From assembly GCA_035510455.1 (NCBI GenBank), contig DATKHB010000015.1, forward strand, positions 1 to 24,888: a DNA stretch of 24,888 nucleotides, given 5' to 3'. Below, piece after piece: positions 21,914 through 24,888 of the stretch (position 1 is the first letter of the stretch; each line of letters begins with the position of its first letter). The notes beneath the pieces were generated by a model, which was not told where the DNA came from, searched no databases, and was given only the letters and a program-made list of their open reading frames with translations. The translations under genes and the position numbers were made by a program. This stretch comes from DATKGL01 sp035510455. Its GTDB lineage: Bacteria > Patescibacteriota > Saccharimonadia > Saccharimonadales > UBA4665.

Positions 21914-21920
21914 AGTTTTT

Positions 21921-21968
21921 ATTTTACTCGAGAATGCTCCTTAAAGTGTACCATAAGCGTGTTAGACT
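21921..21968. promoter_or_regulatory. Divergent leaderless promoter pair
   Basis: Minus strand TAAAAT (21926-21921), 7 nt to ATG 21913. Plus strand TAGACT (21963-21968), 6 nt to ATG 21975. Both lack good -35 boxes and Shine-Dalgarno sequences. Confidence 0.5.
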
Positions 21969-21974
21969 GTATTT

Positions 21975-23273
21975 ATGCATATTTACTTCTCTGGAATAGG
22001 CGGGACCGCTATCGGACCGCTAGCTCTAATTGCCAAGGAAGCCGGCTTCAATGTCTCCGGCTCAGACAAGTATGATTCCAGCTACATAAAAGAGCTTAAA
22101 AAACTCGGCATAAATGATATCCATATCGGTCAAACCAAGGAAGCTATAGCAAAAGTCCACGACAGTCGTCCGATAGACTGGCTGGTTTATTCATCAGCCG
22201 TTACCATGGAGGATTCTCATCATCCGGAGCTGGAGTTTGCCAAAAGCCAGTCTATAAAAAAATCGGACCGCAGCGAATTCATAAGCTACTTCTTGTCTGA
22301 GAAAAAACTAGAAATGGTAGCTATTGCTGGCACGCATGGCAAAACCACCACCACCGCCATGGTCATCTGGCTGTGCAAGCAGCTGGATTTTCCGATAAGC
22401 TATTCGCTGGGAGCCAAAAACAGCTTTGGCAATATGGGGCAATACCTGCCGGGATCAAAGTATTTTGTCTATGAAGCCGACGAATTTGCCAACAACTTTC
22501 TAGCCTATAAACCAGTTCTTAGCCTAATAACCGGTGTTACCTGGGATCACCATGAAATTTTCCCAACCCGTGAGGACTATCAGGCAGCTTTTAGAGAATT
22601 CATAGCTGGGAGCCAAAGAACCATTATTTGGCAAGAAGACTTCGACTACCTGCAGATAGATTCACCAATCAATATTGTCATCCAAGAGACCGATAACCCG
22701 GTTATTGAATTGCTGCAGCAAAAAGGCCGTTATAACCGACTCGACGGCTGGCTGGCTATTCAGGCAGTACACCGCTTAACCGACACACCGATTGGTAAGC
22801 TGGTGGGCCTGATTAATAGCTTCCCCGGCATCTCGCGGAGAATGGAAGAGATAGCTAAGAATCTCTACAGCGACTATGCTCATACACCGGATAAAATCCG
22901 CGGCGGGATGAGTGTAGCTATGGAGACCGCTGCCGAGCACAACCAACAACTGGCCATAATTTATGAGCCGCTTACTAATCGTCGTCAGCACTACGTCGCT
23001 AAAGAATATAAAAATAGTTTTGACGGCGCCTCAAAGATCTACTGGATACCCAGCTATTTAGCGCGTGAAGATCCTCTGCAGCCTAACCTCTCGCCAAAAG
23101 AGTTAATTAGTCATCTTAGTGATCCGAGTATCGCTGAACCCGCCAAGATGGGGCCGGAACTCAAGAAAACCATCAAAGAGCATCTTGATAAAGGCGATCT
23201 AGTAGTAGCGATGAGTGGTGGCGGCGGTAACAGTTTAGACGAATGGCTTAGGGAGAATTTTAAAGACAGCTAG
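21975..23273 (+). CDS. murC: UDP-N-acetylmuramate-alanine ligase-type Mur ligase
   Basis: 432 residues. Adds L-Ala to UDP-MurNAc, the first amino acid of the peptidoglycan stem. N-terminal Rossmann domain with GIGGTAIG (7-14), ATP loop AGTHGKTTTT (118-127), central-domain EADEF and TWDHHEIFP, and C-terminal-domain motif SRRMEEI...SDYAHTP...RGG. A glycine-rich end (MSGGGGNSLDEWL) is as in MurC. Mpl, the recycling ligase, shares these motifs and cannot be fully excluded, but MurC is the parsimonious call. The mRNA should be leaderless. The gene ends in a 4-bp overlap with the convergent gene 23270-24673. Confidence 0.88.
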   Translation: MHIYFSGIGGTAIGPLALIAKEAGFNVSGSDKYDSSYIKELKKLGINDIHIGQTKEAIAKVHDSRPIDWLVYSSAVTMEDSHHPELEFAKSQSIKKSDRSEFISYFLSEKKLEMVAIAGTHGKTTTTAMVIWLCKQLDFPISYSLGAKNSFGNMGQYLPGSKYFVYEADEFANNFLAYKPVLSLITGVTWDHHEIFPTREDYQAAFREFIAGSQRTIIWQEDFDYLQIDSPINIVIQETDNPVIELLQQKGRYNRLDGWLAIQAVHRLTDTPIGKLVGLINSFPGISRRMEEIAKNLYSDYAHTPDKIRGGMSVAMETAAEHNQQLAIIYEPLTNRRQHYVAKEYKNSFDGASKIYWIPSYLAREDPLQPNLSPKELISHLSDPSIAEPAKMGPELKKTIKEHLDKGDLVVAMSGGGGNSLDEWLRENFKDS

Positions 23274-24673
23274 CCGAGAATTACAGCCATATCAGCAACG
23301 ACAACTAAAAATAGTATTATCCATAGCCACATATCGGTTCTTAGATTCATCTGAGAAGTGCTCTTAAAGGGATTTATCTGATTTATTATTGAAGATTCAT
23401 CAGATGACGAATGGGAAGCCACGGTCGGCTGCGAGGCCGAAACGTTGGCATCGGTGCCCACAACAGCCAATTGCCCGCTGGCAACGGCTATTTCATCATC
23501 GTCCGAGCCGATAGTCTCTTGGTGCTGCTCATGGGTAAACTCTGAGCCATAGTTAAAAGACGGCTGTTCAGCCGCTTGGCCAGTTTTGGAATCAACTTCA
23601 ATGGTATGCCAAGCACTTTGCTCAAAGTGATGGTCGAGCGGCGGCAGTTTATCTATTGGTTCAATCGGTGCGATCTCTGGCATATCAGGTTTTTGAGGTT
23701 TAGGAATCTCAAATGGTTTATGCATTTCCTGCGAGTAAGCGGGGGTTGATAGGCGGGCTATCTTCTCTCTTAGCTCATCATTTTGATCTTTTAATGTGGA
23801 AGTTTCTTGATCGCCGCCGGTTCTGGCCTGTTCCAGCTCTCTAATCTGTCGGCTTTGGTTGTTTAATTTACTCTCCAGGTCATTAACGGGCCGGATATCT
23901 GGATTTAACGATGTTATATTGGGCCCAAAAGGACGCAGTGGCGGGACCGAAGAACCATGTTGGTGAAGATGTGGCCGATAATCGCGCTGATTGGGCGAAG
24001 ACGCGACTGTGTTTGGGTTGGTGATGAGATTAGGGTCGATACTGCCAGTTGACCCGACTGCGGTTACCTGTTCATAGTTGGGCCCAATAAAACTCGGGGG
24101 TTCTTGCAGACGTTCAGGCTGTTCAACGCTAGCAACCGTTGGGACGTTAGCCACTGCTTCAACTGATTGAGGATTCGTCGGCTGATCTACAGATTCGGGC
24201 CTAGGCGCATCATAAACGGGCTCAGAAGACTGAATAATATCGCCTTCGTTACTTGCAGTAACTTCCTGGTTATCGTCTTCTTGCGAACGGATGTAAATCT
24301 CACCTTCAATAATGGTAAAGTCTGGTGATTCTGCCATTTCGGTCTCATAATCCGGGTGCTTTTCATCAGTAAATTCGCGGCCTTCCACTTCAAGGGGCGG
24401 TGACACAACAGCGTCGGTCTCCGGTTTGTCCTTGGGCTGTTTGACCCTATCAAGAACCTTAGCTACCTCATCAGCGATGTTATTAGACTGCGGTTTATCT
24501 TCTTGGTCTTCCTCGTCAACCTTCTTTTCGACAGGAGTCTCAACAATTGGCAATTCAGTAGAACTACGGCGCCTTCTCGATCTTTTACGCTTGGATTTCT
24601 TACGAGGCTCCTCTGATTCAGGTGTCTCGAATAGCCTACCGTCTTTATTAAACCTGTTTTGATCAGCTTCCAT
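23270..24673 (-). CDS. Long disordered tail-anchored protein
   Basis: 467 residues. A strongly basic patch near the start (KKSKRKRSRRRRSS, about 25-38) is followed by ~400 residues rich in Glu, Pro, Ser and Gln with no globular look, a short coiled coil at about 265-310 (ESKLNNQSRQIRELEQ...LREKIARL) and a single C-terminal membrane helix (last 20 residues, ending VVVADMAVILG). Tail-anchored topology puts the disordered part in the cytoplasm. Not recognised; a membrane-tethered scaffold or nucleoid/ribosome binder via the basic patch is an inference. The promoter (24703-24731) may lie inside the neighbouring insertion sequence. Confidence 0.65.
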   Translation of the reverse strand: MEADQNRFNKDGRLFETPESEEPRKKSKRKRSRRRRSSTELPIVETPVEKKVDEEDQEDKPQSNNIADEVAKVLDRVKQPKDKPETDAVVSPPLEVEGREFTDEKHPDYETEMAESPDFTIIEGEIYIRSQEDDNQEVTASNEGDIIQSSEPVYDAPRPESVDQPTNPQSVEAVANVPTVASVEQPERLQEPPSFIGPNYEQVTAVGSTGSIDPNLITNPNTVASSPNQRDYRPHLHQHGSSVPPLRPFGPNITSLNPDIRPVNDLESKLNNQSRQIRELEQARTGGDQETSTLKDQNDELREKIARLSTPAYSQEMHKPFEIPKPQKPDMPEIAPIEPIDKLPPLDHHFEQSAWHTIEVDSKTGQAAEQPSFNYGSEFTHEQHQETIGSDDDEIAVASGQLAVVGTDANVSASQPTVASHSSSDESSIINQINPFKSTSQMNLRTDMWLWIILFLVVVADMAVILG

Positions 24674-24681
24674 ATAAACTT

Positions 24682-24692
24682 GTACCTGCCTA
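24682..24692. repeat. Candidate IS terminal motif, right copy
   Basis: GTACCTGCCTA, read into the transposase segment, matches GTACCAACCTA at the left edge (89-79) at 9 of 11 positions. If real, the insertion sequence ends 9 nt before the start codon of gene 23270-24673. Confidence 0.3.
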
Positions 24693-24702
24693 GATTAAGT
24701 AG

Positions 24703-24731
24703 ATTATATCATTTTAACGGATAAAAAGCAA
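24703..24731 (-). promoter_or_regulatory. Promoter of the tail-anchored protein gene
   Basis: Minus strand TTGCTT (24731-24726), 17-bp spacer, TATAAT (24708-24703). Predicted leader about 23 nt with a weak GGCAGG. Confidence 0.6.
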
Positions 24732-24759
24732 TTACGACGTTACGAGGAGGGTCGAGGCT

Positions 24760-24888
24760 TCAAACATATAGGACATCTAGATTAATAGTAGCATTCTCAA
24801 AGCCGGGTAGGCTTTGTAAGTATTCAAGTGGTGTCTTCATTCCTAGTGAAGTATGCGGTCGGTAAGTATTGTAGCGCTCACAGTCTTC
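24760..24888 (-). CDS. Integrase-type transposase C-terminus (partial, runs off right edge)
   Basis: 42 codons open to the window edge, ending TGA at 24760. The motif YNTYRPHTSLGMKTPLEYL is the C-terminal end of the rve/DDE integrase core of IS481 and IS3 family transposases (the acidic residue precedes the YN..RPH motif). The tail continues QSLPGFENATINL. The catalytic residues lie outside the window. Same strand as the transposase start at 1-59, so the window is likely bracketed by two copies of one element. Confidence 0.8.
   Translation of the reverse strand, partial: EDCERYNTYRPHTSLGMKTPLEYLQSLPGFENATINLDVLYV

Noticed and set aside
1..24888. Alternative genetic code (UGA recoded as Gly or Trp)
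   Set aside because: TGA ends several genes (5174, 7501, 24760) and no conserved protein contains in-frame TGA.

Overview
The window looks like a chromosomal fragment of a Candidate Phyla Radiation bacterium. Candidatus Saccharibacteria (TM7) or a close relative is the best guess. This rests on moderate base composition, standard stop usage (TAA, TAG and occasional TGA), many small genes without recognisable homologues, an actinobacteria-like flavour in several membrane proteins, and a cell envelope kit (MurC, DD-carboxypeptidase, signal peptidase I, FtsB). Assignment to Saccharibacteria is an inference from gene style; no rRNA or species marker is present.

Layout. The two edges carry opposite halves of what is probably one insertion sequence: the N-terminus of a transposase at 1-59 (-) and the C-terminus of an IS481/IS3-type integrase at 24760-24888 (-). 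From left to right: a multi-winged-helix protein (183-1457), a membrane-anchored propeller-like surface protein (1517-2704), small unknowns, a DD-carboxypeptidase (3971-5155), an unknown/DUF5684 pair (5174-6402), a strongly promoted small RNA candidate (6511-6689), a 4-TM protein, the initiator tRNA, FtsB and a second CAU tRNA (7377-8104). Next is an accessory stretch (8190-12300): an unknown 322-residue protein preceded at 6 nt by a tRNA-Cys-like gene, two copies of a 121-bp element, a Crp/Fnr regulator, a Phd/VapC toxin-antitoxin pair and a compositionally foreign small gene with heavy secondary structure around it. The right half is housekeeping-like: LepB, a secreted anchored protein, a membrane esterase, DUF427, a tRNA-dihydrouridine synthase, unknowns, an ABC-2 exporter, small surface proteins, MurC and a long disordered tail-anchored protein.

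Expression signals split into two classes. About ten genes have a sigma70-type -10 box ending only 6-8 nt before the start codon and no Shine-Dalgarno sequence, so their mRNAs should be leaderless. Others (transposase, 9468-9677, 11761-12087, 16902-17933, 20281-20475, 20649-21263) have a normal Shine-Dalgarno sequence.

The most unusual object is the tRNA-Cys-like sequence at 9165-9237. All its stems, the GCA anticodon loop, U73 and an encoded CCA are intact. The D-loop GG and the canonical 7-nt T-loop are missing, and it is fused almost directly to an unknown gene. This is the best candidate here for an undescribed system, perhaps a dedicated non-ribosomal Cys-tRNA with its user enzyme.
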